Shown: in pieces, positions 1 through 8,712 of the stretch | How positions within the stretch are numbered: position 1 is the first letter of the stretch | How the letters are laid out: each line of letters opens with the position of its first letter | Notes under the pieces: model-generated | What the model saw: the letters and a program-made list of their open reading frames with translations, nothing else | What the model was told of the DNA's origin: nothing | Databases searched by the model: none | NCBI RefSeq assembly: GCF_003987855.1 | Contig: NZ_RXIZ01000015.1 | Coordinates: 69,971-112,825 of the forward strand | Length of the DNA: 42,855 nucleotides | Direction: 5' to 3' | DNA from: Hyphomicrobium sp. | GTDB lineage: Bacteria; Pseudomonadota; Alphaproteobacteria; Rhizobiales; Hyphomicrobiaceae | Made by a program: the position numbers and the translations under genes

Positions 1-1
1 C

Positions 2-1225
2 GCCAATGCCGGCACCATGCGCGCGGGTACGCGTACGTTCAAGTCGGGCGACATCATCTCGATCGACGGCGGCTCCGGCCGCGTCTACGCCGGCAAAGCT
101 AAGATGCTGCCGCCCCAGCTTTCAGGAACATTCGCGACCGTGATGGAATGGGCCGACAAGACGCGTCGCATGAAGGTGCGTACCAACGCCGATACGCCGC
201 GAGACGCCCGCCAAGCGCGTTCCTTCGGGGCGGAGGGTATTGGTCTTTGCCGGACCGAGCACATGTTCTTCGAGGAAAAGCGCATCCTCGCCGTACGCGA
301 GATGATTTGCGCGGAAGACGAGGAGGGACGTCAGCAGGCGCTCGACAAGCTTCTTCCCGTCCAGCGAGAAGACTTCGAAGAGTTGTTCGAGATTATGGCT
401 GGCTTGCCGGTAACGATCCGTCTGCTCGATCCGCCCTTGCATGAGTTCCTGCCGCACGAGGATCGTGAGGCGGCACAGGTGGCTGCGGCGTTGGGAATGG
501 ATCTCATGCGTCTCAAGGCGCGCGTGGCAGAGCTCGAGGAATTCAATCCTATGCTCGGCTTTCGCGGATGCCGGCTCGGTATCAAGTTCCCTGAAATTAC
601 CCGTATGCAGACGCGCGCTATCTTTGAGGCAGCTGTGAATGCGCAGCGCAAGACGGGAGAAGCGGTGCATCCCGAAATTATGATCCCGTTCATCGCCTAT
701 CGACGGGAATTCGACATCCTGCGCGATGTCATCACGGAAACGGCAAAGGCAGTGGAGGCGGAGACGGGCGTCACCGTTGCCTACGACGTCGGAACGATGA
801 TCGAGCTGCCCCGAGCCGCATTACGCGCGGCCGACATCGCAGCGGGCTCCGACGGCGCCGACTTCTTCTCGTTCGGAACGAACGACATGACCCAGACGGT
901 ACTCGGGTTGTCCCGCGATGATGCTGCCCCGATCTTATCCAATTACCTGGAGCACGAAGTCATTACCACCGACCCGTTCGTTTCGATCGATCAGCCTGGC
1001 GTCGGTGAATTGGTGAAGATTGGGGTTGAACGCGGCCGCTCGGTAAAGCCCACGCTAAAAACAGGAATTTGCGGCGAACACGGCGGCGACCCGCGATCGA
1101 TCTACTTTTTTGAGACGGTCGATCTCGATTACATCTCCTGCTCGCCCTATCGCGTGCCGATCGCCCGCTTGTCGGCGGCGCAGGCCGTGGTCCGCAGAAA
1201 ACAGCGCGAGCAGAAGCGATCCTAA
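2..1225 (+). CDS. ppdK: Pyruvate, phosphate dikinase, C-terminal part (5' end outside window)
   Basis: The visible 407 residues are the C-terminal part of pyruvate phosphate dikinase, which interconverts pyruvate, ATP and phosphate with PEP, AMP and pyrophosphate. The frame is open from base 2, so the gene begins upstream; the ATG at 17 is internal. The first residues are the end of the swivelling phosphohistidine domain (GDIISIDGGSGRVY). The PEP/pyruvate-binding barrel follows, with GLCRTEHMFFE, LGFRGCRLG and SFGTNDMTQ. The catalytic cysteine motif TGICGEHGGDP lies near the end. SFGTNDMTQ and CGEHGGDP are also found in PEP synthase and enzyme I, but the insert after GLCRTEHMF and the overall layout fit PPDK. 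The stop overlaps the end of the convergent small gene by 3 bases. Confidence 0.95.
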   Translation, partial: ANAGTMRAGTRTFKSGDIISIDGGSGRVYAGKAKMLPPQLSGTFATVMEWADKTRRMKVRTNADTPRDARQARSFGAEGIGLCRTEHMFFEEKRILAVREMICAEDEEGRQQALDKLLPVQREDFEELFEIMAGLPVTIRLLDPPLHEFLPHEDREAAQVAAALGMDLMRLKARVAELEEFNPMLGFRGCRLGIKFPEITRMQTRAIFEAAVNAQRKTGEAVHPEIMIPFIAYRREFDILRDVITETAKAVEAETGVTVAYDVGTMIELPRAALRAADIAAGSDGADFFSFGTNDMTQTVLGLSRDDAAPILSNYLEHEVITTDPFVSIDQPGVGELVKIGVERGRSVKPTLKTGICGEHGGDPRSIYFFETVDLDYISCSPYRVPIARLSAAQAVVRRKQREQKRS

Positions 1226-1449
1226 TGCGGTCCGTTTTCTCGGCGGTCGATTTCGTCGAGCGTTGGTTGCCGGGGCCGCGGTCCCTTGATCCGGGGCAGG
1301 AGCAGCAGCCAAATCACGAATGGGGGCACCAGGAAGCTCCACGCCATCCAGTAGGAATAGTCACGGTTTTTGACGCCCGCCAGCACGGCCGCGACAATTG
1401 ACGCCGCGATGGCGGTAGCGCCCCATAGCACGATCCACTGCATCGCCAT
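1222..1449 (-). CDS. Small two-helix membrane protein of unknown function
   Basis: A 75-residue protein I do not recognise. It has two hydrophobic helices, about residues 4-24 (IVLWGATAIAASIVAAVLAG) and 33-51 (WMAWSFLVPPFVIWLLLLP), joined by a short charged loop (KNRDYSY). A polar tail ends in DEIDRRENGPH. The frame is open up to 1617, but I chose the ATG at 1449 because GGAGGG lies upstream of it and the upstream residues do not look like protein. The arrangement suggests an inner-membrane protein. It is convergent with ppdK, overlapping at the stop codons, and lies downstream of nadC on the same strand with about 90 bases between, so it could be read through from the nad operon. Confidence 0.65.
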   Translation of the reverse strand: MAMQWIVLWGATAIAASIVAAVLAGVKNRDYSYWMAWSFLVPPFVIWLLLLPRIKGPRPRQPTLDEIDRRENGPH

Positions 1450-1543
1450 GAAAATCCCGACCCTCCGAATGGGCAAGAGACTCAGATTCCTACCACAGAC
1501 CGCCAGATGCGAGCCGACTATGGCAAATTCAAGCAGTGCTGGC

Positions 1544-2416
1544 TTAACTCTTTTTCGGCTGTGTGACGAAATCGAGTCCGAGATCGAGGACGGGTGCGGA
1601 GTGGGTGAGCGCGCCAACCGAAATGAGATCTACGCCAGTCTCGGCGATTTCCCTGACGGTATCGAGGTTAACGCCGCCGGAGGCTTCGGTCAGGAAGCGA
1701 CCGCCGACCATCGTCACGGCCTTGCGCAGGTCGGCAGGTCGCATGTTGTCGAGGAGCACGCAGTCTACCTTCGCGTGTAAGACGATTTCGAGCTGAGCGA
1801 GCGTATCGACCTCGACCTCGATTTTGGTCATGTGGCCGGCGGCTGCCTTGGCCGCCGTGATCGCCTCGGCAATGCCTCCCGAAGCGACGATGTGATTGTC
1901 TTTGATCAGAATGGCGTCGAACAACCCGAAGCGATGATTGTAGCCGCCTCCGCATCGCACCGCATATTTCTCAAACACCCGCAATCCGGGCGTCGTCTTG
2001 CGTGTATCGACGATCTTTGCACGCGTTCCCGCGACAGTGTCGACGTAGCGCCGCGTCAGCGTGGCGATCCCGCACATCCGTCCCATAAAGTTGAGCGCGA
2101 CACGCTCCGCGCTCAAAATTGCGCGGGCATTTCCGCTGATGCGCGCAGCGGTGGCGCCGCCAAACACCGGTTCTCCATCATCGATCGCAACTTCAAACGA
2201 GCAGCTTGGATCGAGCTCGCGAAACGCCGCTTCCGCAAGCGCGAGACCTGAAACCACGCCCGGTTGGCGCGCAACGACAAGGGCTTCCGAGCGCGCGTCG
2301 GAGGCGATCGTCGCTTCGGTCGTTATGTCTCCGCTAAGACCGAGATCTTCCGCGAGCGCGCTGCGAACGGCGGCGAGTACGAGGGTGTTTGGGAGGGTCA
2401 TTGCTTCGAATTGCAC
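1544..2416 (-). CDS. nadC: Nicotinate-nucleotide pyrophosphorylase (quinolinate phosphoribosyltransferase)
   Basis: NadC converts quinolinate and PRPP to nicotinate mononucleotide, CO2 and pyrophosphate, the third step of de novo NAD synthesis. Family marks seen are the N-terminal EDLGLSGDITTEATI, the core VDTRKTTPGLR with active-site Arg and Lys, HRFGLFDAILIKDNH, EVEVDTLAQL, LLDNMRP and the C-terminal SGGVNLDTVREIA with GALTHSAP. The length (285-290 residues) is normal. A GTG at 2416 shares one base with the nadB stop, while an ATG at 2401 gives MTLPNTL. Neither has a strong ribosome site, and translational coupling to nadB is likely. It is the last gene of nadA-nadB-nadC. Confidence 0.95.
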   Translation of the reverse strand: MQFEAMTLPNTLVLAAVRSALAEDLGLSGDITTEATIASDARSEALVVARQPGVVSGLALAEAAFRELDPSCSFEVAIDDGEPVFGGATAARISGNARAILSAERVALNFMGRMCGIATLTRRYVDTVAGTRAKIVDTRKTTPGLRVFEKYAVRCGGGYNHRFGLFDAILIKDNHIVASGGIAEAITAAKAAAGHMTKIEVEVDTLAQLEIVLHAKVDCVLLDNMRPADLRKAVTMVGGRFLTEASGGVNLDTVREIAETGVDLISVGALTHSAPVLDLGLDFVTQPKKS

Positions 2417-4071
2417 TAGGGATAGACGGCAACTGCCGTCTCGCTACGAGCTAGGGAAACCTTCTCGGTAGCCTCGAGATCGGCAAGCGTAATGAAGGTG
2501 CGGCGGGCGAGCGACGGATCTGTTTTAGGATAATCGGTGCGATAATGGCCGCCGCGGCTTTCCTTGCGCAGGAGCGCAGCCGCGGTGATCAATCTCGCCG
2601 CTAGCAGCATGTTCGAAAGTACACGATCATTGGAAGTGGACGCACTCAAGGCGGCGAGTTCCGCAAGCGCCTTCCGCAAACCTTTGCCCGATCGTTGCAC
2701 CCCGACGTACTTCGTCATGACGGAGCGAAGGGTGTTCAACGAATGGAGGCGAGAAGCCGTATCGGCTGCGCGTCCGCTCCCCGGAATACGATGCGGAACC
2801 ACAAAGTGTCCGACCCGGTCCAGCGGCAGCATATTTCGAATATCGTTGGCGACGCGGGCTCCGAATACAACGGCTTCCAACAGCGAATTCGAGGCGAGCC
2901 TGTTTGCGCCATGCAAACCGGTGGATGCAACTTCGCCGACCGCCCAAAGCCCGGTGACGCTTGTCCGGCCCCGTACATCGGTGGCGATGCCGCCCATGTG
3001 ATAGTGCTCGGCAGGGGCGACCGGGATGAGATCTTTTGCGGGATCGATGCCAGCGCGCTGGCAGTGGCCCCAAACTGTCGGGAATTCTTGTGCGAAGTGC
3101 GCGCCGATGGCGGTGCGGCAATCGAGGAACACGCCACGTCCAGCGCTCAGCTCACTGTACACGGCGCGCGCGACCACGTCGCGAGGAGCAAGTTCGCCTC
3201 GCGGATCTATCGCGAGCATGAAGCGCTCACCATCGGAGTTGACGAGAGTGGCGCCTTCGCCGCGAAGCGCTTCCGTAGCAAGAGGCGCCGGGTCAATACC
3301 GGCATCGATTGCGGTCGGATGGAATTGCACGAATTCTGGGTCGGCGATGACGGCGCCGGCGCGGGCCGCCATCGCGAGCGCTTCACCCTTTGCGTAGGAG
3401 GGATTCGTCGTCAAAGCGAAGAGAGCGCCAACGCCGCCTGTCGCCAAGATGACCGCGGAGGCCGGAACGAATGCGTAGCGACCATTACCAAGCGCCGTCG
3501 GACGGATCAGCCTGACGCCTTCCACACGCTCGTTCGCAACGATGAGATCGTCGGCTTCATAGCCCTCTAGCACGCGGATTGATGGGGTCGAGCGAACAGC
3601 CGCGATAAGGGCCTGCATGATCGCTGCACCCGCCTTATCGCCAGAGACACGAACCACGCGCTTCTCGGAATGCGCCGCTTCCTTCGAAAGAACGTAGTGG
3701 CCCTCCAGATCGCGATCGAACGGCACGCCGTACTCGAGAAGGTCGCGAATGCGATCTGGTCCTTCGTCCGCAACGAGTCGAGCCACGTCGACGTCGACAA
3801 TCCCTGCGCCGGCTTCGATCGTGTCCGCCGCGTGCTTGGCCGTGCTATCGCCTTCGCCGACCGCCGCCGCGATGCCGCCCTGCGCCCACATGCTCGACGC
3901 GCCCTCGCCGAGCGGCGCCGCAGCGATAACCGTCACGGGAAACGGCGCGAGTTTCAGCGCGGTGAACAGGCCGGCGAGCCCGGCGCCTATGATGACGACG
4001 TCGCCAGGACCAGGCTCGCCTGTGAAGCCTTCGAACGACTTGGTGAGATAGCGCTTCTTTTGTGCGGCCAT
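2416..4071 (-). CDS. nadB: L-aspartate oxidase
   Basis: NadB is the FAD enzyme that oxidises L-aspartate to iminoaspartate, which NadA condenses with dihydroxyacetone phosphate. The 551-residue product shows the dinucleotide-binding motif VVIIGAGLAGLFTAL near the start, SSMWAQGGIAAA, EFVQFHPTA, TEALRGEGATLVN and HYHMGGIATD, as in the succinate dehydrogenase flavoprotein family. The succinate dehydrogenase-type covalent FAD site is not expected in NadB. The frame is open much further upstream. I chose the ATG at 4071 because AGGAGGG sits just before it and the longer product would run into nadA. It lies 47 bases after nadA and overlaps nadC. Confidence 0.96.
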   Translation of the reverse strand: MAAQKKRYLTKSFEGFTGEPGPGDVVIIGAGLAGLFTALKLAPFPVTVIAAAPLGEGASSMWAQGGIAAAVGEGDSTAKHAADTIEAGAGIVDVDVARLVADEGPDRIRDLLEYGVPFDRDLEGHYVLSKEAAHSEKRVVRVSGDKAGAAIMQALIAAVRSTPSIRVLEGYEADDLIVANERVEGVRLIRPTALGNGRYAFVPASAVILATGGVGALFALTTNPSYAKGEALAMAARAGAVIADPEFVQFHPTAIDAGIDPAPLATEALRGEGATLVNSDGERFMLAIDPRGELAPRDVVARAVYSELSAGRGVFLDCRTAIGAHFAQEFPTVWGHCQRAGIDPAKDLIPVAPAEHYHMGGIATDVRGRTSVTGLWAVGEVASTGLHGANRLASNSLLEAVVFGARVANDIRNMLPLDRVGHFVVPHRIPGSGRAADTASRLHSLNTLRSVMTKYVGVQRSGKGLRKALAELAALSASTSNDRVLSNMLLAARLITAAALLRKESRGGHYRTDYPKTDPSLARRTFITLADLEATEKVSLARSETAVAVYP

Positions 4072-4118
4072 ATGACTGCCCTCCTGGGGCGATGTAGACC
4101 CGGCGCCTGTTGCGTTGC

Positions 4119-5177
4119 TCAATTCGTTAGATTGACCATGCGCTCGACAGCGCGGCGCGCACGCACGGCGACGTCGGGATCCACAGTGACCTCGTGGCGC
4201 AAATGTACGAGGCTGTCGTAAATATTTTCCAAGCTGATGCGCTTCATGTGCGGGCAGAGATTGCACGGACGGATAAATTCGACGTCCGGCGCTTCCACCG
4301 CAACGTTGGACGCCATCGAGCATTCCGTGACGAGCATGACTTTGCGCGGATGCGAGTCCTTTACCCACTTGATCATGCCGGACGTGGATCCGGTGAAGTC
4401 CGCCGCGGCGATGACATCAGGCGGGCACTCAGGGTGCGCGATTATCTTGAGGCCGGGTTCGTCGGCACGCATGCGCTCGAGTTCTTCGCCCGTGAATCGC
4501 TCGTGCACTTCGCAGGCGCCCTTCCAGGCGATCACCTCGACCTTCGTCTGAGACTGAACCCATTTTGCGAGATACTGATCGGGAATGCAGAGCACCCGCG
4601 GCGCGCCGAGGCTTTCGACGACCTTCACCGCATTGGCCGACGTGCACGTGATATCGCATTCGGCCTTCACCGCGGCCGAGGTGTTGACGTAGGTAACGAT
4701 CGGTACGCCGGGGTACGCCTCGCGAAGCATCCGGACGTCCTCAGGCGTGATGGAAGACGCCAAGGAACACCCTGCGCGCATATCAGGTATGAGGACGGTT
4801 TTTTCTGGGGAGAGCAGCTTCGAGGTCTCCGCCATGAAGTGCACACCAGCCTGCACAATCACTTTTGCATCGACGCGCGCCGCTTCCTTTGCGAGTTGCA
4901 GCGAGTCGCCGCGAAAATCCGAGACGCAGTGGAAGATCTCAGGCGTCATGTAGTTGTGCGCGAGAATGACGGCGTCACGTTGCGCCTTCAGCTCGTTGAT
5001 CGACTTGATGAGTGGCGCGTAGTACGGCCACTCCATGGGCGTAATGACGTTCTTCACCCGCGCGTAAAGCGGCGCCATCTCCTTTTCCAGAGCCGGCGAC
5101 CACGCATAGGCAAGAGGTGCCTTGGCCTCGGCGCGCGCCTTCGGTGCGGGAGCCAAAGTCGAAGCTGTTGAAACCAT
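4119..5177 (-). CDS. nadA: Quinolinate synthase A
   Basis: NadA uses a [4Fe-4S] cluster to join iminoaspartate and dihydroxyacetone phosphate into quinolinate. The three cluster cysteines are visible in [21 protein letters not shown] and [14 protein letters not shown]. Other marks are [20 protein letters not shown] and [13 protein letters not shown]. The product is 352 residues from the ATG at 5177, which follows AGGAGGCAGGCAG. A longer frame starting with GTG at 5279 is rejected because it would run through two regulatory palindromes. The gene heads nadA-nadB-nadC, and the palindrome at 5192-5212 lies just upstream of its ribosome site, so NadQ repression of the whole operon is likely. Confidence 0.97.
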   Translation of the reverse strand: MVSTASTLAPAPKARAEAKAPLAYAWSPALEKEMAPLYARVKNVITPMEWPYYAPLIKSINELKAQRDAVILAHNYMTPEIFHCVSDFRGDSLQLAKEAARVDAKVIVQAGVHFMAETSKLLSPEKTVLIPDMRAGCSLASSITPEDVRMLREAYPGVPIVTYVNTSAAVKAECDITCTSANAVKVVESLGAPRVLCIPDQYLAKWVQSQTKVEVIAWKGACEVHERFTGEELERMRADEPGLKIIAHPECPPDVIAAADFTGSTSGMIKWVKDSHPRKVMLVTECSMASNVAVEAPDVEFIRPCNLCPHMKRISLENIYDSLVHLRHEVTVDPDVAVRARRAVERMVNLTN

Positions 5178-5191
5178 CTGCCTGCCTCCTG

Positions 5192-5212
5192 ATATGCTCC
5201 ATTGGAGCATAT
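5192..5212. promoter_or_regulatory. Probable NadQ operator 1 (nadA-proximal)
   Basis: A perfect 21-base palindrome, ATATGCTCC-ATT-GGAGCATAT, lies 14 bases upstream of the nadA start. Its core is TGCTC-N5-GAGCA. It overlaps a TAAATAT stretch on the reverse strand that could be the -10 element. A repressor bound here would block transcription of nadABC. Assignment to NadQ is inferred from the adjacent nadQ gene. Confidence 0.8.
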
Positions 5213-5257
5213 TTAGCTTACGAAATGCGGCGGCGACCTCGCCATCCAACCCGTACT

Positions 5258-5284
5258 CAAGAATGCTCGATGTGAGCACTCTTG
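5258..5284. promoter_or_regulatory. Probable NadQ operator 2 (nadA-distal)
   Basis: An interrupted 27-base palindrome has arms CAAGAaTGCTC and GAGCAcTCTTG around GATGT, with one mismatched pair. Its core is again TGCTC-N5-GAGCA, identical in half-sites and spacing to the site at 5192-5212. The two centres are 69 bases apart, which would suit cooperative binding or looping. Confidence 0.75.
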
Positions 5285-5317
5285 AACTGCTTTAACTTAA
5301 TAGACTTGGTCGCGAAT

Positions 5318-5345
5318 TTCCAGGGTGGCGGTCCCCACCCTGGAA
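5318..5345 (-). terminator. Hairpin terminator after nadQ
   Basis: A perfect 11-base stem, TTCCAGGGTGG / CCACCCTGGAA, encloses a 6-base loop 18 bases after the nadQ stop. The run of T on the reverse strand is short (AAATT), so it is a weak intrinsic terminator or an mRNA-stabilising hairpin. It separates nadQ from the nadA promoter. Confidence 0.6.
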
Positions 5346-5362
5346 TATTCTTTGCGTCGCTT

Positions 5363-6415
5363 TTAGGCGCGGCTCGGCGGTGCTGAAACTCTCACACCAG
5401 GAGCAGGGCGCTCGAGCAGCACTTCCTTCCTGAAGCGGAACAGCTTGGCTGGACGTCCGCCGGTCCGTGTCTTCACATCGCCCGTTGGCTCGACAAGGCC
5501 CGCGCCTTCGACCAAACGACGGAAGTTCTGCTTGTGCAGGTGAGGACCAAGGATGGCCTCCACGGTTTTCTGCAGCTCGTAAAGCGTGAATTCGTCCGGC
5601 ATCAACTCGAACACCACCGGACGATATTTGATCTTGGCGCGCGTACGGCTGATCGCCGTAGCGAGAATGCGCCGATGGTCCGCCTGCATGGGAAGGCCAA
5701 GCTTCGGCCGATCGGTCCATTCGCGAGCGGCTTGCCGGCCGTCGCGGGCTGCTTCATCCGCGAGGCCCGCTTCGTAGAGAAGTTCGAAACGCTCGAGAAC
5801 TTTTTCTTCGTCCCAGGCCGTACCATCAAGGCCGAAACAAATGCGCGCGCGATCTGCGCGAGCGATTGAATGCGTGCCATTGGTACCCGCAGACCTTTCG
5901 GCCCAAGCCTTGAGGCGCGGCTCGATCTCACGCGAGATGATCTCCGGCCGGCCTCGGCGCCAATCTTCCCACGGGAAGTATTGGTACCAGCTACGCCACA
6001 GGCCGTTCGTCAGCCCATGATGTCCGACAGCCTGCGTCAAAGCCAAATAGCCAATCGAAACGACATGCGGAGACACGTCGTTCGTATCCGTGTGCCGGCC
6101 GCGATCAGCGAATGTATACAGCTGCTCGGCATAGCCGAGTTCAAGGCCAGTTTGATCCTGGACCCAAGACCTCAATCCGCTTTCGAGCGTACGATGCTCG
6201 CGCGGATTGAAGGGTCCGTACGGCAACACATCTGTGGCACCAATGCTATCGGGCTCGCCACGAACGACAAGCGCGACAGGCTCGTTGTCAGACACGGCGA
6301 CGATCGCCGCATTGAGGCCTATGCCGACATGAGGCTCAAAATCGTGCTCGTCATCAGGAGCTCGTTGAGACCTATCGGGCGTCGGCTTTCTCCGGCCTGA
6401 AAGTTCCATGTTCAT
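5363..6415 (-). CDS. nadQ: NadQ, Nudix-related transcriptional regulator of NAD synthesis
   Basis: This matches the COG4111/NadQ family of alphaproteobacterial NAD regulators. It has an N-terminal Nudix-like ligand domain (about residues 30-210: GIGLNAAIVAVSD, PYGPFNPREHRTLESGLRSW, YFPWEDWRRGRPEII) and a C-terminal winged helix (about 250-350: ELMPDEFTLYELQKTVEAIL, KQNFRRLVEGAGLVE, GGRPAKLFRFR). A degenerate Nudix box suggests binding rather than hydrolysis of a nucleotide. The ATG at 6415 (350 residues) has GGGGAAG upstream; an in-frame ATG at 6439 is the alternative. It lies directly upstream of nadA on the same strand, with two TGCTC-N5-GAGCA palindromes between, so it is expected to repress nadABC when NAD is plentiful. 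Confidence 0.88.
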   Translation of the reverse strand: MNMELSGRRKPTPDRSQRAPDDEHDFEPHVGIGLNAAIVAVSDNEPVALVVRGEPDSIGATDVLPYGPFNPREHRTLESGLRSWVQDQTGLELGYAEQLYTFADRGRHTDTNDVSPHVVSIGYLALTQAVGHHGLTNGLWRSWYQYFPWEDWRRGRPEIISREIEPRLKAWAERSAGTNGTHSIARADRARICFGLDGTAWDEEKVLERFELLYEAGLADEAARDGRQAAREWTDRPKLGLPMQADHRRILATAISRTRAKIKYRPVVFELMPDEFTLYELQKTVEAILGPHLHKQNFRRLVEGAGLVEPTGDVKTRTGGRPAKLFRFRKEVLLERPAPGVRVSAPPSRA

Positions 6416-6523
6416 GTGTATCTTCCCCGTGCTCCCCATGAGGCGAGCTATTCGCCGATCATGGCGATTTTCAGATAACGCTCTGGCCGAAAACCGCGAA
6501 ACAGCCCCAAAAACGCCTGATTG

Positions 6524-7132
6524 TCAGCGCGGCGACAATTCCGCGAACCTAGCAATGAAGAGTTCTTGGGCGTCGTGAACCGACGCAGGCTGTAGTACGG
6601 CCAGGACGCTATGAAGTTCCCTGGGTAAATGCGGATTGCCGAAAAAACGTTCCGCCTCTGACGATGTAAAACCGGCAAGGCCGGTCGCCTCGTAGTACGC
6701 CGCGATCGTGTCCGCCTCCTTGATCGCAGCCGATGCGACAACGCTTAGTTCGCGGATATGAAACCGGCAATAGATCGCATGGAGGAGCTTGAGCTCGAAC
6801 GCCTTGTAGTCCAGGCCGATCGCCGTTTTGAAAGGACTGATCAGATCGCCGATGACATACTCCGGCGCATCGTGCAGCAATGCTGCGAGCAATTCGTTCG
6901 CGGAGAATTCGGGATGAAGCGCAGCAACGATGTCGGTTACGACGAGACAATGTTGCGCCACTGAAAATGCGTGCTCGCCTTTGGTCTGTCCATTCCATCG
7001 CGCCACACGCGCCAGTCCATGCGCGATGTCTTCAATCTCGATGTCTTTCGGATCGGGAGAGAGCAGGTCTAGGCGGCGGCCCGACAGCATGCGCTGCCAA
7101 GCGCGCGCAGAAGGATTCTTTGATTGAGTCAT
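6524..7132 (-). CDS. HD-domain hydrolase (YfbR-like)
   Basis: A 202-residue HD-superfamily metal-dependent phosphohydrolase. Metal-binding residues appear in order as GEHAFSVAQH (His54, His61), LLHDAPEYVIGD (His87-Asp88) and KEADTIAAYY (Asp141). The family includes the 5'-nucleotidase YfbR, so a nucleotide or nucleotide-like substrate is plausible, but the substrate cannot be read from the sequence. I chose the ATG at 7132, which overlaps the tag stop in the ATGA manner, over an upstream ATG at 7171 that lies inside tag. It is the third gene of ygfZ-tag-HD and is probably translated by coupling to tag. Confidence 0.88.
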   Translation of the reverse strand: MTQSKNPSARAWQRMLSGRRLDLLSPDPKDIEIEDIAHGLARVARWNGQTKGEHAFSVAQHCLVVTDIVAALHPEFSANELLAALLHDAPEYVIGDLISPFKTAIGLDYKAFELKLLHAIYCRFHIRELSVVASAAIKEADTIAAYYEATGLAGFTSSEAERFFGNPHLPRELHSVLAVLQPASVHDAQELFIARFAELSPR

Positions 7133-7737
7133 AGCCCGGCGATTTTTAGTTTCTTTTGAAGTTTCGCGCATGGCGCGTGACGAAAGCAGGAAACGAGGTG
7201 ATCATTCACCATCCCGGTCGACTGCATGAAGGCATAGAGCGTCGTTGATCCAACGAAGCGAAATCCATCAGCCTTCAGGCCCTTGCTGATGCTCTTGGAC
7301 GCATCTGTCTCGGTTAGGATTTCTTTTGAGGATTCTACGGCATTGATAACCGGTCTGCCATCGAGAAAACCCCATAAATACTGGGCAAATGGCACGCGCT
7401 CGCGAATGGCGAGATAAGCCTTCGCGTTGGAAATCGCCGCTTCGATCTTTGCGCGATTGCGAATGATACCTTCATTATTCATGAGGCGTTCGATGTCGCG
7501 CGCGGAGTATCGCGCAATTCGCTCGGCATCGAAGTTGTGAAACGCTTGTCGAAAGTTTTCGCGCTTGCGCAGTATCGTAATCCACGAGAGTCCAGCCTGG
7601 AAGCCTTCGAGCGTCAGCTTTTCGAATAGGGCGCGATCGTCGGTCATCGGCACACCCCATTCTTCATCGTGATAGCGGATGTAGTCTGCGTCGGAGCCCG
7701 CCCAGGTGCAGCGTGTGATGGTCTTTGCGGCTGTCAT
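7129..7737 (-). CDS. tag: DNA-3-methyladenine glycosylase I
   Basis: Tag removes 3-methyladenine from alkylated DNA to start base-excision repair. The 202-residue product has the family opening RCTWAGSDADYIRYHDEEWG, followed by FEKLTLEGFQAGLSW and the helix-hairpin region GFRFVGSTTLYAFMQSTGMVNDH. The four structural zinc ligands expected from E. coli Tag are present: Cys10, His23, His180 and Cys184 (HLVSC). It starts 2 bases after the ygfZ stop and overlaps the HD hydrolase by 4 bases, so the three genes form one operon. Confidence 0.96.
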   Translation of the reverse strand: MTAAKTITRCTWAGSDADYIRYHDEEWGVPMTDDRALFEKLTLEGFQAGLSWITILRKRENFRQAFHNFDAERIARYSARDIERLMNNEGIIRNRAKIEAAISNAKAYLAIRERVPFAQYLWGFLDGRPVINAVESSKEILTETDASKSISKGLKADGFRFVGSTTLYAFMQSTGMVNDHLVSCFRHAPCAKLQKKLKIAGL

Positions 7738-7739
7738 GT

Positions 7740-8630
7740 CTATGGGAGAATGGTTTGAACCCGTGCGGCGGAGGCGCGATAGCGATCAATGGCTTCGTGA
7801 TCCGCCGTCACGAGAATGCCGTCTGCGGTTAGAGGAAGATTTTTCTGCTCGGCTTCGACGGCACGATCGAGACGCAGCATCGCGAGAGCTCTATTTCCGG
7901 CAATGGTACCGATCCGACCAACCGGAATATCTCCGAGAAGAATGTCAGACCCGGAAGTGAGAGGAGCGTCGCCGGAAATCTTCACGGCACGCTTCCGAAC
8001 AACGGTCTTGTTTTGCATCCGCGCGACGATCTCCTGGCCGACGTAGCACCCTTTCGAAAATGATACGCCGTGGAGCAGATCGAAATTGGCTTCGTGCGGA
8101 TACGCATCGCCAAATTCGTAATCCTTCCCGCCTTCCGGTACGCCGAGCTCCACACGGTGCGCATCATAGTCGTTGACCGAATCATCCGCGGCCTCGGCGC
8201 GTCGCTCCTCGACGGCCGCATTGGACAAAAGCACTAGACCCATCGAAGGATGGCGAGGATCCCTAAACGCGACGACGTTGCCCTCTCCTGAGACGTCTGC
8301 GTCCGCCCCCCATACCGCAGACACCTCGAACGCATCCGAGACATCGGCCAGCGCGACGTCCGCGCGCAATTTATACATGGTCAGCCGCTTGACGAGTTCC
8401 GCCGCCTTGGTCCGTGCGATGACAAGCAGATAGCCCGCCCCGTGCTTCACGACGAAGAAGTCGAACAGGATCTTCCCTTGCGGCGATAGCAACCCCGCGT
8501 GCCGGGCTTCCCCCTTGGCGAGGCATTCGATATCGTTCGTCACGAGCCCCTGAAGCAGCTTTTCGCTGTCCTGTCCGGTCACGCTGACGACGCCGCGATT
8601 CTGAAGTCGCGCGATGTTTGCAGCAGACAT
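7740..8630 (-). CDS. ygfZ: Folate-binding YgfZ/GcvT-like iron-sulfur cluster factor
   Basis: A tetrahydrofolate-binding protein related to GcvT that assists repair or assembly of iron-sulfur clusters in a subset of enzymes (the YgfZ/IBA57 family). The signature KGCYVGQE is at residues 193-200, with the conserved cysteine. The N-terminal fold shows [20 protein letters not shown] and [14 protein letters not shown]. The product is 296 residues from the ATG at 8630; a TTG at 8651 gives an alternative with 7 more residues. It is the first gene of ygfZ-tag-HD and is divergent from the dihydroorotase-like gene, with 82 bases between. Confidence 0.92.
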   Translation of the reverse strand: MSAANIARLQNRGVVSVTGQDSEKLLQGLVTNDIECLAKGEARHAGLLSPQGKILFDFFVVKHGAGYLLVIARTKAAELVKRLTMYKLRADVALADVSDAFEVSAVWGADADVSGEGNVVAFRDPRHPSMGLVLLSNAAVEERRAEAADDSVNDYDAHRVELGVPEGGKDYEFGDAYPHEANFDLLHGVSFSKGCYVGQEIVARMQNKTVVRKRAVKISGDAPLTSGSDILLGDIPVGRIGTIAGNRALAMLRLDRAVEAEQKNLPLTADGILVTADHEAIDRYRASAARVQTILP

Positions 8631-8712
8631 GCGCTCACGCCTCGGTTGCAAAGGAGGAGAGAGTTACGTATGCGGGGTTCAATGCGATGGCAAGCCCAGG
8701 GAGTGTCGGTAC

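Noticed and set aside
5178-5279. Longer NadA starting at the GTG at 5279
   Set aside because: It would run through both palindromes, and the ATG at 5177 has a strong ribosome site.
6430-6444. A third NadQ-like site (TGCTC-N5-GAGGC) at the nadQ start, suggesting autoregulation
   Set aside because: Only three of five bases match in the second half-site, and it overlaps the possible start codon at 6439.
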